Shown in pieces: positions 54,732 to 63,064 of a stretch of 64,000 nucleotides of DNA; the stretch's first letter is position 1; each line of letters begins with the position of its first letter. Origin of the DNA: Undibacterium pigrum (lineage in GTDB: Bacteria; Pseudomonadota; Gammaproteobacteria; Burkholderiales; Burkholderiaceae_D). The notes under the pieces were generated by a model. The model made no database searches. It was not told where the DNA came from and saw only the letters and a list, made by a program, of their open reading frames with translations. A program made the translations under genes and the position numbers. The stretch is taken from the NCBI RefSeq assembly GCF_003201815.1, contig NZ_QJKB01000004.1:248001-312000 (forward strand), given 5' to 3'.

Positions 54732-55478
54732 TTATCGATAGGCACTGATCAGTTTTTGCCAGATAGGGTCATTGGCAGCATTCCTCAAAATGACATTGAT
54801 CTGCTGCTGAACCTTGGGCATGTTCAAAGGAACCAGTATCTGTCTGTCATACTGGTCATGCGGTTTTTTTGAGATATAAAACTGCCCGTTCAAATCAGGA
54901 TGATTCTTCATTTCATAATCGTAGTTGGAGCGACTGATGATGGCTGCATCGATACGACCTGCCAGCAGCTTGCGAAAACTATGCTCTTCACTGCTGGCAT
55001 CGTCGCGCTGAATTTTTCCTTCTGCGATGAGTTCATTGACACCGTAATAGTAATAACCCAGCACCAGGCCTATGCGCATCCCTGTCATCGACTTTGCACC
55101 TGCGAATTCGAAAGCTTGATTTTTGGATGAGACGACATCGTCGATATCGTTCATGAGTGGCAGGGTCCACAGGAATTTTTGTTCTTCCCTGTCGTTAAAC
55201 CAGACTGGACTGACCCCGATTACCAGACCGTCCAGATTGCCAGAATTGATTAATAAATCGAGACGGCGGCGAGGCAAATAAATGAGTTCAAAGCGATATG
55301 CTGTGTTCTCTTTATTCAGATAACTCAGCATATCGTTGTACAAGCCCCGGCCTGTGACTTGATCGAGTATCAGCGGTGGCTTCAAGTGATAGCTATACAC
55401 TTTCACCATCTCTACAGCACCAGAATTTTGCCAGCACAGGCAAAGCAGTAATATCAATGCTGAACAAATTTTATGCAT
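54732..55478 (-). CDS. Periplasmic solute-binding protein, family 3-like
   Basis: A 248-residue protein with a signal peptide (about 1-21, ALILLLCLCWQNSGAVEMVK). The fold resembles bacterial extracellular solute-binding proteins family 3: RGLYNDMLSYLNKENTAYRF (domain 1), NLDGLVIGVSPVWFN, then the lobe-2 segment AGAKSMTGMRIGLVLGYYYY and RIDAAIISRSNYDYEMKN. No ABC permease or ATPase gene is nearby, so this may be an orphan sensor or an amino-acid-like binding protein, as is common among such lone proteins in Betaproteobacteria. Ligand unknown. Confidence 0.85.
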   Translation of the reverse strand: MHKICSALILLLCLCWQNSGAVEMVKVYSYHLKPPLILDQVTGRGLYNDMLSYLNKENTAYRFELIYLPRRRLDLLINSGNLDGLVIGVSPVWFNDREEQKFLWTLPLMNDIDDVVSSKNQAFEFAGAKSMTGMRIGLVLGYYYYGVNELIAEGKIQRDDASSEEHSFRKLLAGRIDAAIISRSNYDYEMKNHPDLNGQFYISKKPHDQYDRQILVPLNMPKVQQQINVILRNAANDPIWQKLISAYR

Positions 55479-55593
55479 AGTCGCGGTCTTGCTTCTGTAG
55501 ACGGATGTGCGAAAAATACGATCTGGCGTTTATCTCCCTATGCTTTGAAGTCTATATCAATTCGATAAAGAAAATAGTTAAATTTAACTGAGG

Positions 55594-56388
55594 CTATTTT
55601 TTATTAAATTTATAAGAAATCGTCAATAAGATGAGGCCCGCGATGATCATGGGGAAGGACAGCATTTGCCCTGCCGAGATCGTCATCCCCAACATGCTGA
55701 CTTCATAGTCAGGTGTGCGGAAATATTCCGTGAAGAAGCGAGTGCAGCCGTACAGCGTTACATACAAGGCACCAACAGCCAGCCTTGGCCTGGCCTTGGA
55801 CGCATACAGCCAGAGTATGATGAAGACCAGCAAGCCATCGACCAAGGCTTGGTAAATAGGGGAGGGGTGAACCGGATAATTAATGCCCGGCCAGATCATT
55901 GCCCAGGGCAGCTCGGCTGAGGCCATACGTCCCGGCAATTCATGATTGATGAAGTTACCCAGACGTCCAGCAGCATAACCCAGGGGAACCAGCGGGGCGA
56001 TGAAGTCATACACATCAGCCAGGTTGATCCTGGCTTTGCGCGCCCACAGAAACATGGCAATCAGAACGCCAATAAAACCGCCATGAAAGGACATGCCACC
56101 TTTCCATACGGCAAATATTTCCAGCGGATTGGCCATGTAATAAGAAAAGCCGTAGAAAAATACTTCACCCAGGCGGCCTCCTATGATTACTCCGAGCACA
56201 CCAAAAAACAGCATGTCGTCTATATGCTCGCGTGTCCAGCCCTTGGCTGCGATATGCGGCTGTTTGATCCTGACACGTCCAAGTGCAATGAACTGGGCAA
56301 AGGCGAGCAGGTACATGATGCCATACCAGTGCACAGAGACTGGACCAAGGTGAAATGCAACGGGATCAGGATTGGGATGAGTCAGCAT
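55594..56388 (-). CDS. lgt: Prolipoprotein diacylglyceryl transferase
   Basis: Start ATG 56388 (MLTHPNPDPVAFHLGPVSVH) gives 264 residues, the usual Lgt length; the longer frame to 56466 is not supported. Seven hydrophobic segments. The Lgt signature is GYAAGRLGNFINHELPGRMA, and HWYGIMYLLAFAQFI and GMSFHGGFIGVLIAMF carry the conserved Tyr and His. It transfers diacylglycerol from phosphatidylglycerol to the lipobox Cys of prolipoproteins at the inner membrane. The upstream LysR gene ends 10 bases before, but a functional link is unlikely. Confidence 0.96.
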   Translation of the reverse strand: MLTHPNPDPVAFHLGPVSVHWYGIMYLLAFAQFIALGRVRIKQPHIAAKGWTREHIDDMLFFGVLGVIIGGRLGEVFFYGFSYYMANPLEIFAVWKGGMSFHGGFIGVLIAMFLWARKARINLADVYDFIAPLVPLGYAAGRLGNFINHELPGRMASAELPWAMIWPGINYPVHPSPIYQALVDGLLVFIILWLYASKARPRLAVGALYVTLYGCTRFFTEYFRTPDYEVSMLGMTISAGQMLSFPMIIAGLILLTISYKFNKK

Positions 56389-56398
56389 GAGTGTTTGA

Positions 56399-57298
56399 TT
56401 ATGTAAACAAGTGGGCAAATGCGGCCAGTACGGCTGAGTGATTGTCCTTGCGCCATGCCAGTCCAATTTCTACGGTGGCACTTGCTTCAGGTAAATCAAA
56501 ATACAGTACGCCAGGGCGCTTTAAATTCGAGACGGATTGTGGCACAAGTGCGATGCCCATGCCAGCCGACACAAGGCCAACGATAGTTTGCATTTGTATG
56601 GCTTCCTGACCGATGGCAGGTGTCAGCCCCACGGCATGGAAGCAACCGAGGATAGCATCGTGCAAGGCGGGGGCAATTTTACGCGGAAAGAGTATGAGTG
56701 GCAGGTCTGCACAATCATGCAAACTCAGTTGCCTGCGTCCTTTGACCTGGTTTTCCGGGATTGCCAGGATCAGGGGTTCTGACAAAACTTTTTGATAGTT
56801 GAGCAAGCCTTGCATTTTTTCCGGTATAGGCGGGATGACAAAACCTGCGTCTATTTCAGCATTTTCCAGCGCCAGTAACTGTACATCGCTGGTCGCTTCA
56901 CGCAATTCTATTTGCACATCTGCATGATGGAGACGAAACTCCCTGAGAGCCGGGGGCAGGATGCTGTAGTCGGCGATGGAAACAAAGGCAAGAGACAAAT
57001 GCCCACAAGCACCATTGGCTGCTCTTTGTGCCAGCTCTGGCAATCCCTGGGCTTGCAGCAACAGACGCCTGACTTCCGGCAAGAGTGCCAGGCCAGCGGA
57101 TGATAATGAGATATTGCGTGTGTTACGGATAAACAGCTCGGCACCCAGTATTGCTTCCAGAGCCTGTATGGCTTGTGAAAGGGGGGGCTGGGTCATGTGC
57201 AGACGGGCAGCAGCTCTGCCAAAATGCATCTCTTCCGCTACCGCAAGGAAATAGCGCAATTGGCGCAGTTCTAAATTTCTTATTTCAGGTAGTGACAT
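56399..57298 (-). CDS. LysR-family transcriptional regulator
   Basis: A 299-residue LysR protein with the helix-turn-helix at about 5-65 (ELRQLRYFLAVAEEMHFGRA, HMTQPPLSQAIQALEAILGA) and an effector-binding domain to about 290. The HFGRAA..LH-TQPPLSQ pattern is characteristic of the BenM/CatM-like branch, whose members often regulate aromatic or amino acid genes. It lies between lgt and the small Trp-rich gene on the same strand. No divergent partner gene lies immediately upstream, so the target is unclear. Confidence 0.92.
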   Translation of the reverse strand: MSLPEIRNLELRQLRYFLAVAEEMHFGRAAARLHMTQPPLSQAIQALEAILGAELFIRNTRNISLSSAGLALLPEVRRLLLQAQGLPELAQRAANGACGHLSLAFVSIADYSILPPALREFRLHHADVQIELREATSDVQLLALENAEIDAGFVIPPIPEKMQGLLNYQKVLSEPLILAIPENQVKGRRQLSLHDCADLPLILFPRKIAPALHDAILGCFHAVGLTPAIGQEAIQMQTIVGLVSAGMGIALVPQSVSNLKRPGVLYFDLPEASATVEIGLAWRKDNHSAVLAAFAHLFT

Positions 57299-57351
57299 CT
57301 GGTATTGCAGCCCAGGTAAGGCAATTCAGGTAAATTTTACCTTTATGCTGG

Positions 57352-57585
57352 TCAGCGGCGCTTGTTGTTTTTGTCAAAAGTGCGCTTTACCCTTTCTTTC
57401 TGGATTTTTTCAAAATGCGCATGGTCTTTACGTTTGTCCAGGCCAAGCATACGTTCCAGTATTTCAAACCAGACAAATGCTGCAAACGCTGCGCCTATGA
57501 TCCACCACCAGGACATGTTGGCAAATATCCAGATATCTCCTATTTTTAAGAGCAGCACAATAAATAAGGGCACGATGATAAACAT
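57352..57585 (-). CDS. Small Trp-rich protein
   Basis: From ATG 57585 the product is 77 residues. It has an N-terminal hydrophobic helix (PLFIVLLLKIGDIWIFANMS), then a Trp-rich second segment (MSWWWIIGAAFAAFVWFEIL) and a basic tail (KIQKERVKRTFDKNNKRR). This matches the small Trp-rich protein family found in Burkholderiales and relatives. Function unknown. The upstream extension of the frame to 57672 is not supported. It is divergent from the cytochrome c gene at 57714. Confidence 0.8.
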   Translation of the reverse strand: MFIIVPLFIVLLLKIGDIWIFANMSWWWIIGAAFAAFVWFEILERMLGLDKRKDHAHFEKIQKERVKRTFDKNNKRR

Positions 57586-57713
57586 AGGATACTTTCTTTT
57601 CGGTGAGAACAGATGCTTGCTAATTTTACTGCAGGTCAACCCTGGCAGGTGGATAAACGTTAAAATTGGCAAAAGGCAGTAAAATGAATGCAGTTTTTAA
57701 CCTGGAGAAAGCA

Positions 57714-58022
57714 ATGAAATATTCTTTGTTGGTAGGTTCTGTGTTGGCAATCATGGTTTCAGGCCCGGCAATGGCGAATGCAGACTTGGCTAAAGCCAAG
57801 AACTGCATGGGCTGCCATGCTGTAGATAACAAGGTCGTAGGACCGTCTTATAAAGACGTGGCAAAGAAATACGCAAGCGATAAAACGGCAGAAGCCAAGC
57901 TTGCACAAAAAGTGATCAAGGGCGGCACAGGTGTCTGGGGCGCAATCCCCATGCCTGCGAATGCCCAGGTATCAGAAGCTGAGGCGAAAACCTTGGTGAA
58001 ATGGATTTTGAGCTTGAAATGA
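57714..58022 (+). CDS. Monohaem c-type cytochrome, c551/c552-like
   Basis: Start ATG 57714, preceded by GGAG, gives 102 residues; the longer frame is not needed. The signal peptide is about 1-20 (LLVGSVLAIMVSGPAMANAD). The haem site is CMGCHAVDNK (C-x-x-C-H), and the distal Met ligand lies in AIPMPANAQVSE. The mature protein of about 80 residues fits class I cytochromes c551 that shuttle electrons between membrane complexes in the periplasm. Single gene; followed by a cluster of hairpins. Confidence 0.92.
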   Translation: MKYSLLVGSVLAIMVSGPAMANADLAKAKNCMGCHAVDNKVVGPSYKDVAKKYASDKTAEAKLAQKVIKGGTGVWGAIPMPANAQVSEAEAKTLVKWILSLK

Positions 58023-58030
58023 GTGCCAGA

Positions 58031-58050
58031 TGCAGATCTTTTGATCTGCA
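58031..58050. repeat. Hairpin downstream of the cytochrome gene
   Basis: TGCAGATC (58031-58038) and GATCTGCA (58043-58050) form a perfect 8-bp inverted repeat with a TTTT loop, nine bases after the cytochrome stop. Confidence 0.7.
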
Positions 58051-58060
58051 TCAAACAATA

Positions 58061-58088
58061 AAAAAACCTGACGCTTGTCAGGTTTTTT
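58061..58088. terminator. Bidirectional intrinsic terminator
   Basis: CCTGAC (58067-58072) pairs with GTCAGG (58077-58082) around a GCTT loop, with six A before and six T after. It can terminate the cytochrome gene (+) and the convergent LivK-type gene (-). Confidence 0.88.
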
Positions 58089-58105
58089 CGCTAGTAAGGG
58101 CTGTT

Positions 58106-58138
58106 AAGTGAATTGCCAGCCGGGCTGGCAATTCACTT
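58106..58138. repeat. Perfect 16-bp inverted repeat near the livK-type stop
   Basis: AAGTGAATTGCCAGCC (58106-58121) and its exact complement (58123-58138) flank a single G. The hairpin lies 10 bases beyond the stop of the binding protein on the minus strand. No T-run adjoins it, so it may be an mRNA 3'-end stabiliser ahead of the terminator. Confidence 0.85.
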
Positions 58139-58148
58139 GCATTAGCTA

Positions 58149-59294
58149 TTACTTAACAACTTGCAGCAGTTCGCGTTTGCCGCCTTTGTATGTGTACAAA
58201 GTCAGAGTACCGTCTTTGATGTCGCCTTTGTCATCAAATGAGATATCGCCTGTCACACCTTTGTATTTGATTTTTTTCAGTTCTGGCAGGTATTTTGCTG
58301 GTTCTGCAGATTTCGCTGCTTTCATCGCTTCAACCATGACCATGACGGAATCATAAACATATGGTGCATAAATCTGGACTTCTACGCCAAATTTTTTCTT
58401 GAATGCAGCTTTCCAGTCATCATTGATTTTTTTCTGTGCGTCCAGAACACCGCCTGCTTCAGCACAAACTACCTGGCCTTCGCCAATGCCGTTGTCAGCC
58501 AGTTTAACCAAGTCAGCTGTACAGATACCGTCGCCGCCCATGAACTTGGCTGTAATGCCCAGTGCTTTCATCTGACGCAGCATAGGACCAGCAACTGCAT
58601 CCATACCGCCGAAGAAAATCACGTCTGGGTTTTTAGCTTTGATTGTGGTCAGGATGGCGCTGAAATCTGTAGATTTGTCAGTTGTATGTTCTTGAACAAC
58701 AACTTCTGCACCCTTGCCTTTGGCGCCTTTGATAAACTCAGCAGCAACACCTTCACCGTAGGCTGTTTTGTCATCAATAACAGCGACTTTTTTCGCTTTG
58801 TTGATTTGAACAGCGAAACGACCCAGTGTGCCACCCAGTTGACCGTCATTGGCCACTACACGGAACGCGCCTTTGAAGCCTTGTTGTGTGTATTTAGGGT
58901 TAGTTGCAGATGGGGAGATTTGAACGATGCCAGCATCGTTGTAGATTTTGGATGCTGGAATAGTTGTACCGGAGTTCAAGTGACCGATAACGCCGTTTAC
59001 TTTCGCGTCAACCAGTTTTTGTGCTACGGTTGTGCCTTGTTTTGGATCGGCACCGTCATCTTCAGCCAGCAATTCGAATTTGGCTTTTTTGCCGCCGATC
59101 ATCACGCCTTTGGCGTTCAGTTCTTCGATCGCCATTTTGGCGCCGTTTTCATTGTCTTTACCCAAGTGGGCGATCGCGCCGGAGATAGGGCCAACGTGAC
59201 CAATTTTTACAACCAGATCTTGAGCTGCCGCAGCACCAGCGAAAGCGAAAGCAATTGCGCCAGCCAGTGGAATCATTTTAGTTTTGAACGACAT
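58149..59294 (-). CDS. Branched-chain amino acid ABC transporter substrate-binding protein (LivK/LivJ type)
   Basis: Start ATG 59294, with AGGAG seven bases upstream, gives 381 residues. The signal peptide covers about 1-24 (KMIPLAGAIAFAFAGAAAAQ). The Leu/Ile/Val-binding fold is clear: VVKIGHVGPISGAIAHLGKD, then VNGVIGHLNSGTTIPASKIY, DKTAYGEGVAAEFIKGAKGK and YAPYVYDSVMVMVEAMKAA. It binds branched-chain or related amino acids in the periplasm for a LivHMGF-type transporter, whose other genes are not in this window. It is divergent from an Lrp-family regulator at 59441, a probable controller. Confidence 0.94.
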   Translation of the reverse strand: MSFKTKMIPLAGAIAFAFAGAAAAQDLVVKIGHVGPISGAIAHLGKDNENGAKMAIEELNAKGVMIGGKKAKFELLAEDDGADPKQGTTVAQKLVDAKVNGVIGHLNSGTTIPASKIYNDAGIVQISPSATNPKYTQQGFKGAFRVVANDGQLGGTLGRFAVQINKAKKVAVIDDKTAYGEGVAAEFIKGAKGKGAEVVVQEHTTDKSTDFSAILTTIKAKNPDVIFFGGMDAVAGPMLRQMKALGITAKFMGGDGICTADLVKLADNGIGEGQVVCAEAGGVLDAQKKINDDWKAAFKKKFGVEVQIYAPYVYDSVMVMVEAMKAAKSAEPAKYLPELKKIKYKGVTGDISFDDKGDIKDGTLTLYTYKGGKRELLQVVK

Positions 59295-59440
59295 GAACAT
59301 ACTCCTAAGGGATTAAAAAGTAGGATAACAATACTGCATCTCTGACTTATTCAGATAACTGAACAGCAAGAAGGTACAACAGAAAAAATATTTCGCAAAG
59401 CTATTTTGTGTGGTTTTTTCTTAAAACAGACGTTTTTTAT

Positions 59441-59953
59441 ATGCCCCAATATCGCACTCTTGATAAGCTTGATCGCAAGCTTTTGAACCTCCTTCAAAAA
59501 GACAATCAAACCCCGACCAGGGTACTGGCGGACAAACTGCATATCTCTCAGCCCACTTGCCTGCGCCGCATACGTGAATTGCGTGAAGCGGGTGTGATCA
59601 GCGCCGAAGTGGCCATGGTAGACAGCTTTGCCCTCGGCCATGGCATGCTGGCTTTTCTGGAGGTCTCGCTGATTAATCAGTCGGATGAATTCATGCGTGA
59701 ATTTGAAGCCCGCATGAACAAGGAAGCCGAGGTCATGCAGTGCTATTTTGTGTCCGGGGAGTATGACTATTTTCTGGTTGTCCATATCATTGACATGGAT
59801 GCCTATTACCAATTTGTGCGGCGCGCCATATCCGGCTCTGGCAATGTAAGACATTTCCATTCCCGTTTCCCCATGAAGCGTGCCAAATTTACGACACGAA
59901 TTGCCTTTGATGAAAAAGCCGAAGAGTTACCTGTACGTATTAAAGGCAAATGA
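59441..59953 (+). CDS. Lrp/AsnC-family transcriptional regulator
   Basis: A 170-residue protein. The N-terminal helix-turn-helix lies at about 5-60 (YRTLDKLDRKLLNLLQKDNQ, LADKLHISQPTCLRRIRELR) and the RAM effector-binding domain at about 65-155 (VMQCYFVSGEYDYFLVVHII). Start taken at ATG 59441 because the family begins with the HTH; no clear ribosome-binding site precedes it. It is divergent from the LivK-type binding protein and convergent with the D-amino acid dehydrogenase, so it probably responds to an amino acid and controls one or both. Confidence 0.92.
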   Translation: MPQYRTLDKLDRKLLNLLQKDNQTPTRVLADKLHISQPTCLRRIRELREAGVISAEVAMVDSFALGHGMLAFLEVSLINQSDEFMREFEARMNKEAEVMQCYFVSGEYDYFLVVHIIDMDAYYQFVRRAISGSGNVRHFHSRFPMKRAKFTTRIAFDEKAEELPVRIKGK

Positions 59954-60006
59954 TCTGGCCTGTTTATCCATCAACGCAGTGTCGGGGCAAACGGATGACA
60001 AAAAGA

Positions 60007-60049
60007 ACGCAAGTTGTTGCAGATAGAAATTCCATCTGGCAACTTGCGT
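60007..60049. repeat. Inverted repeat between lrp-type and dadA-type genes
   Basis: ACGCAAGTTG (60007-60016) with GCAGAT pairs with ATCTG and CAACTTGCGT (60040-60049) with a small bulge. It lies between two convergent genes and may be a terminator half or an RNA-end structure. Confidence 0.6.
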
Positions 60050-60065
60050 GAGGGGAAACTGGTTT

Positions 60066-60095
60066 TTAACCCTTGGAGCACAAGGGGTTTTATTT
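60066..60095 (+). terminator. Probable terminator after the Lrp-type gene
   Basis: CCCTTG (60070-60075) pairs with CAAGGG (60081-60086) around GAGCA, with T-rich sequence after it (GTTTTATTT). It fits a plus-strand terminator about 115 bases after the regulator stop. Confidence 0.6.
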
Positions 60096-60156
60096 AGAGG
60101 AGGCGACAGCTTTTGCTTCTGATCCGCTAAAGTTTGTTCTGGATGGGGTTGCCGCT

Positions 60157-61461
60157 TCAGGCTGGTAATAGCAGGCTGGTACCAGCTTTTCGTTCTAAGC
60201 CGGTAAATGCAAAATCCACATCGGGCTGTAAACCGGAGACGATGTCTGCAATCGCACGGCCAGATCCCGCACCCATGGTCCAGCCCAGAGTGCCGTGCCC
60301 GGTATTCAGATAAAGATTGCTGATACGGGACTTGCCTATATACGGGACATTTGACGGAGTGAGTGGACGCAAACCTGTCCAGTACACGGGATTGTCGTAA
60401 TCACAGGCGTTGGGGAACAGTTCCCGTGTACGTCTGGTGATGGCTTCACAGCGAGCCGTGTTCAACTCCCTGCCATAGCCATTGATCTCGCAAGTGCCGG
60501 CGACGCGCAAGCGGTTGCCCAGGCGGGATACCACCAGTTTGTAGCCATCATCGGTCAGGGAAATGACAGGTGCCTGATCGGGGTTGGTGATTTGATAAGT
60601 TGCTGAGTAACCCTTGCCCGGATAAATCATCAGCGAGATACCCAAGGGTTTTAACAGGGTTTGCGAGTGGCTGCCCATGGCCACTACAAAAGCATCGGCG
60701 TGCAGGGTTTTGTGTCGACCGGCTGCATCAATAATTTCTACGCCTGTAATTTTGGCGCTGGCACCGGTGCCTTCAGATAACAGGCGGGTCACCGTGGTGT
60801 TGAACTGGAATTGCACGCCAGCAGCGGCAGCCTTATCGGCCAGGCCTGTAGTGAATTGGTAGACATCACCAGACTCATCCGTTTCAGTATAGTCACCGCC
60901 GACGATTTTATCGCGTATGCCTGCCAGGGCAGGTTCTCTGCGTACGACTTCATCGGCATCAATGGAATCGCGTGGGCAACCCAGATCGCGCATGAGTTTT
61001 GCCGCAGGCAGGGAAATGTCGAATTCTTTTTGATCGGTGTAAAAATGCAGTATGCCTTTGCTCAGGCAATCATACTGTATACCGGTTTCTTCCCGCAGGC
61101 TACGCAGGGTCAGACGGCTGTATTCAGAGATGGCAACGATCTGGCGGATGTTTTCTGCGGTACGGCCCGGCGTACATTCACGCAGGAAATTCAAACCCCA
61201 TAACCATTGCAACCATTCTGCGCGTGGGCGAAACAGTAAGGGCGCGTCTTCTTTGCCCAGCCATTTCAAGACTTTCATCGGGGCCGATGGATTGGCCCAG
61301 GGTTCAGCATGGGATACAGAAATCTGGCCGCCATTGGCAAAGCTGGTTTCCTGGGCAGCACCGGGCTGGCGATCAATGACTATCACTTCATGGCCCTGTT
61401 TTTTCAGGAACCATGCAGAGGAAGTGCCGACGATGCCGGAACCGAGAACGATGACTTTCAT
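60157..61461 (-). CDS. dadA: D-amino acid dehydrogenase small subunit (DadA family)
   Basis: A 434-residue FAD-dependent enzyme. The Rossmann fold is KVIVLGSGIVGTSSAWFLKK (G-x-G-x-x-G) followed by the acidic end of strand two, EVIVIDRQPG. Family features include GGQISVSHAEPWANPSAP, VVAMGSHSQTLLKPLGI, YPGKGYSATYQITN and WTGLRPLTPSNVPYIGKS, with NTGHGTLGWTMGAGSGRAIA near the C-terminus. It oxidises D-alanine and other D-amino acids to 2-oxo acids, passing electrons to the respiratory chain. An AT-rich 16-bp inverted repeat about 100 bases upstream is a possible Lrp-type operator; the convergent neighbour is an Lrp-family gene. Confidence 0.93.
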   Translation of the reverse strand: MKVIVLGSGIVGTSSAWFLKKQGHEVIVIDRQPGAAQETSFANGGQISVSHAEPWANPSAPMKVLKWLGKEDAPLLFRPRAEWLQWLWGLNFLRECTPGRTAENIRQIVAISEYSRLTLRSLREETGIQYDCLSKGILHFYTDQKEFDISLPAAKLMRDLGCPRDSIDADEVVRREPALAGIRDKIVGGDYTETDESGDVYQFTTGLADKAAAAGVQFQFNTTVTRLLSEGTGASAKITGVEIIDAAGRHKTLHADAFVVAMGSHSQTLLKPLGISLMIYPGKGYSATYQITNPDQAPVISLTDDGYKLVVSRLGNRLRVAGTCEINGYGRELNTARCEAITRRTRELFPNACDYDNPVYWTGLRPLTPSNVPYIGKSRISNLYLNTGHGTLGWTMGAGSGRAIADIVSGLQPDVDFAFTGLERKAGTSLLLPA

Positions 61462-61561
61462 GGGGCAAATCTCCTGTGTTTCATCTGAGTTGCATGTTGT
61501 ATGCGATGAAGGAGATTGTAGAAATACTTTGCTTTCTCAGGTAATCAGAAATGCATGTCAG

Positions 61562-61610
61562 ATTTTTATTTTTAAACGTGACTTTGATTTTTATGTTTAA
61601 AAATAAAAAT
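61562..61610. promoter_or_regulatory. AT-rich perfect inverted repeat upstream of dadA
   Basis: ATTTTTATTTTTAAAC (61562-61577) and its exact complement GTTTAAAAATAAAAAT (61595-61610) flank a 17-nt spacer. It lies about 100 bases upstream of the dadA start and 18 bases beyond the stop of the 61628 gene. It could be an operator for an AT-preferring regulator such as Lrp, or an AU-rich 3' hairpin. Confidence 0.55.
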
Positions 61611-61627
61611 ATTATTAATTATTTTGA

Positions 61628-62032
61628 TTATTTGGAAGACTTTGCCTTGGAGATTTCCTGCGTTACTGCACGGGTGATGACTTCTTCCAAAGTGTTGTGC
61701 AAGCCTGAGCGTATTTCAGTTGATAAATTTGCCACGGCAATTTGCAAAACATCGGCGAGATTGTCACGAATTCTGTGCTCAAGCACAAAGTCAATGCGAG
61801 TTAACACTTGTCGCAAAACGTTTTCGCGCAGGCTTTGCTCAAGGGCTTGCCAGTCTTCTTCTGTTTTTCCCGGGTAGTTATTGTTGGCAGTTTCATTGCC
61901 AATTGCTGACGCATCATTTGTTGTCGCTGGCTCAATGGCTGATACTGCCGGGGGTTTGGCAGGAGCCAACAATTCTTCCGGTTTGATGACTTCGGTCAAC
62001 ACAGGAATGCTGGCATCTATTTGATTATTCAT
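61628..62032 (-). CDS. Conserved helical protein downstream of holC (DUF2486-like)
   Basis: Start ATG 62032 gives 134 residues; it begins two bases after the holC stop. The N-terminal half is Ala- and Pro-rich and probably flexible (EELLAPAKPPAVSAIEPA). The C-terminal half is helical (WQALEQSLRENVLRQVLTRI, then VLQIAVANLSTEIRSGLHNT). In Burkholderiales a poorly characterised protein of this kind follows holC, and I place it in that group by position and shape rather than by a motif. Function unknown. Confidence 0.75.
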   Translation of the reverse strand: MNNQIDASIPVLTEVIKPEELLAPAKPPAVSAIEPATTNDASAIGNETANNNYPGKTEEDWQALEQSLRENVLRQVLTRIDFVLEHRIRDNLADVLQIAVANLSTEIRSGLHNTLEEVITRAVTQEISKAKSSK

Positions 62033-62033
62033 T

Positions 62034-62453
62034 TTATTTCGCCACGGAGTGGGTAAGGGTATAGCCTTGTTGCTGATATTGACGGTAGCGTTCCCGTCCT
62101 GCCAGTTTGTCAGCATCATCGGCAGAAATGATTTCTATCATGCGCTGAAATTGGGGGAAGTTGGCGGGCATTGTTGCCGTCAGATTGATCAGTAATTCAT
62201 AGTGCGGGCAGGTGGCGTTCTCATCATGGCTGAGGACGATAGGGGTCATGGCTGCCAGCGGGTCCGCCAGCATGACGTGCGGTAGAAAATCAGCCTCAGT
62301 CAATGTCCACAGGTTGTCATTGAGTCTTTGCAGATACGCGCGATCATGGTGATACACCACCACCTTGCAATTGGCGGTATGGGCTTTGCGTATGAGGCGG
62401 CAAGTGTAATTGAGCTTGTCCGCCACATTACTGTGAAAATCGATGCGTGTCAT
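62034..62453 (-). CDS. holC: DNA polymerase III subunit chi
   Basis: A 139-residue protein of the HolC family. The N-terminus TRIDFHSNVADKLNYTCRLI and the following KVVVYHHDRAYLQRLNDNLW match chi, and FLPHVMLADPLAAMTPIVLS supplies the conserved central block. Chi links the clamp loader (through psi) to single-strand binding protein at the replication fork. It follows a Grx-like gene by 6 bases on the same strand and is followed by a small helical protein two bases later. pepA, the usual upstream neighbour, is absent from this window. Confidence 0.95.
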   Translation of the reverse strand: MTRIDFHSNVADKLNYTCRLIRKAHTANCKVVVYHHDRAYLQRLNDNLWTLTEADFLPHVMLADPLAAMTPIVLSHDENATCPHYELLINLTATMPANFPQFQRMIEIISADDADKLAGRERYRQYQQQGYTLTHSVAK

Positions 62454-62459
62454 GCTGAC

Positions 62460-63047
62460 TTAAAATTGAAAACCAGTATCTGGTTTCTTTGGTGTTACCG
62501 GAACAGGCCTGGCTGGTTCTGCCTTTGGTGCTGGAGGCGGAGGTGGTGGAGACGCTGGTTCTGCTGCTGGATAACGGTAGTCTTTGGGGAGTTTGTTACT
62601 GGCAGGATAGCCAGCCTTGGCTATTGCATCTTTCCATTCATCGGCGCTGTAACCACGAATCTTTACATTGGCAATGACCAGCAAAGGCATTTGCGTATCG
62701 CCGCTGACTTGCTTGAGTTTTTCCTGATCTGCCGCTGTATTCACCGTTTTTTCGGAAAATGGAACACCAGCAGCTTTCAATAAATTACGTCCGTCATTAC
62801 ATGGCGAACAACCGGTCGCCGTATAGAGTGTCACAGGATTTTTTGCGACGACGATAGCAAGCTCAGGCGGGAAATTATTACTTTCTGCAACGCCGGGCAA
62901 ATTTTTCTTTTCTACCTGCTTTTGGTTTGCAGGTGGCTGGTCGCTATAAGTGACTTTGCCGTCTGGTCCGACGGATTTATACATTTGTGCCTGTGCCGCT
63001 GTTGCCAGCAAGAGGCTGCAAAACAGGATCTTATTATTGAATTTCAT
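62460..63047 (-). CDS. Exported DUF4124/glutaredoxin-like protein with proline-rich tail
   Basis: A 195-residue protein with a signal peptide (about 1-20, ILFCSLLLATAAQAQMYKSV). A DUF4124 segment (KSVGPDGKVTYSDQPP) is followed by a glutaredoxin/thioredoxin-like domain (about 65-145) with the redox motif CSPC in TLYTATGCSPCNDGRNLLKA and the cis-Pro segment DTQMPLLVIANVKIRGY. The C-terminus (about 160-195) is rich in Pro and Ala, including an unbroken run of six Pro. Probably a periplasmic thiol-disulfide protein; partner unknown. Confidence 0.85.
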   Translation of the reverse strand: MKFNNKILFCSLLLATAAQAQMYKSVGPDGKVTYSDQPPANQKQVEKKNLPGVAESNNFPPELAIVVAKNPVTLYTATGCSPCNDGRNLLKAAGVPFSEKTVNTAADQEKLKQVSGDTQMPLLVIANVKIRGYSADEWKDAIAKAGYPASNKLPKDYRYPAAEPASPPPPPPAPKAEPARPVPVTPKKPDTGFQF

Positions 63048-63064
63048 ATTTTTCTCCTAAAGAC

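Noticed and set aside
59351..59860. A 169-codon minus-strand frame opposite the Lrp-type gene
   Set aside because: It is the antisense shadow of a clear HTH/RAM-domain gene, has no ribosome-binding site and no recognisable family pattern.
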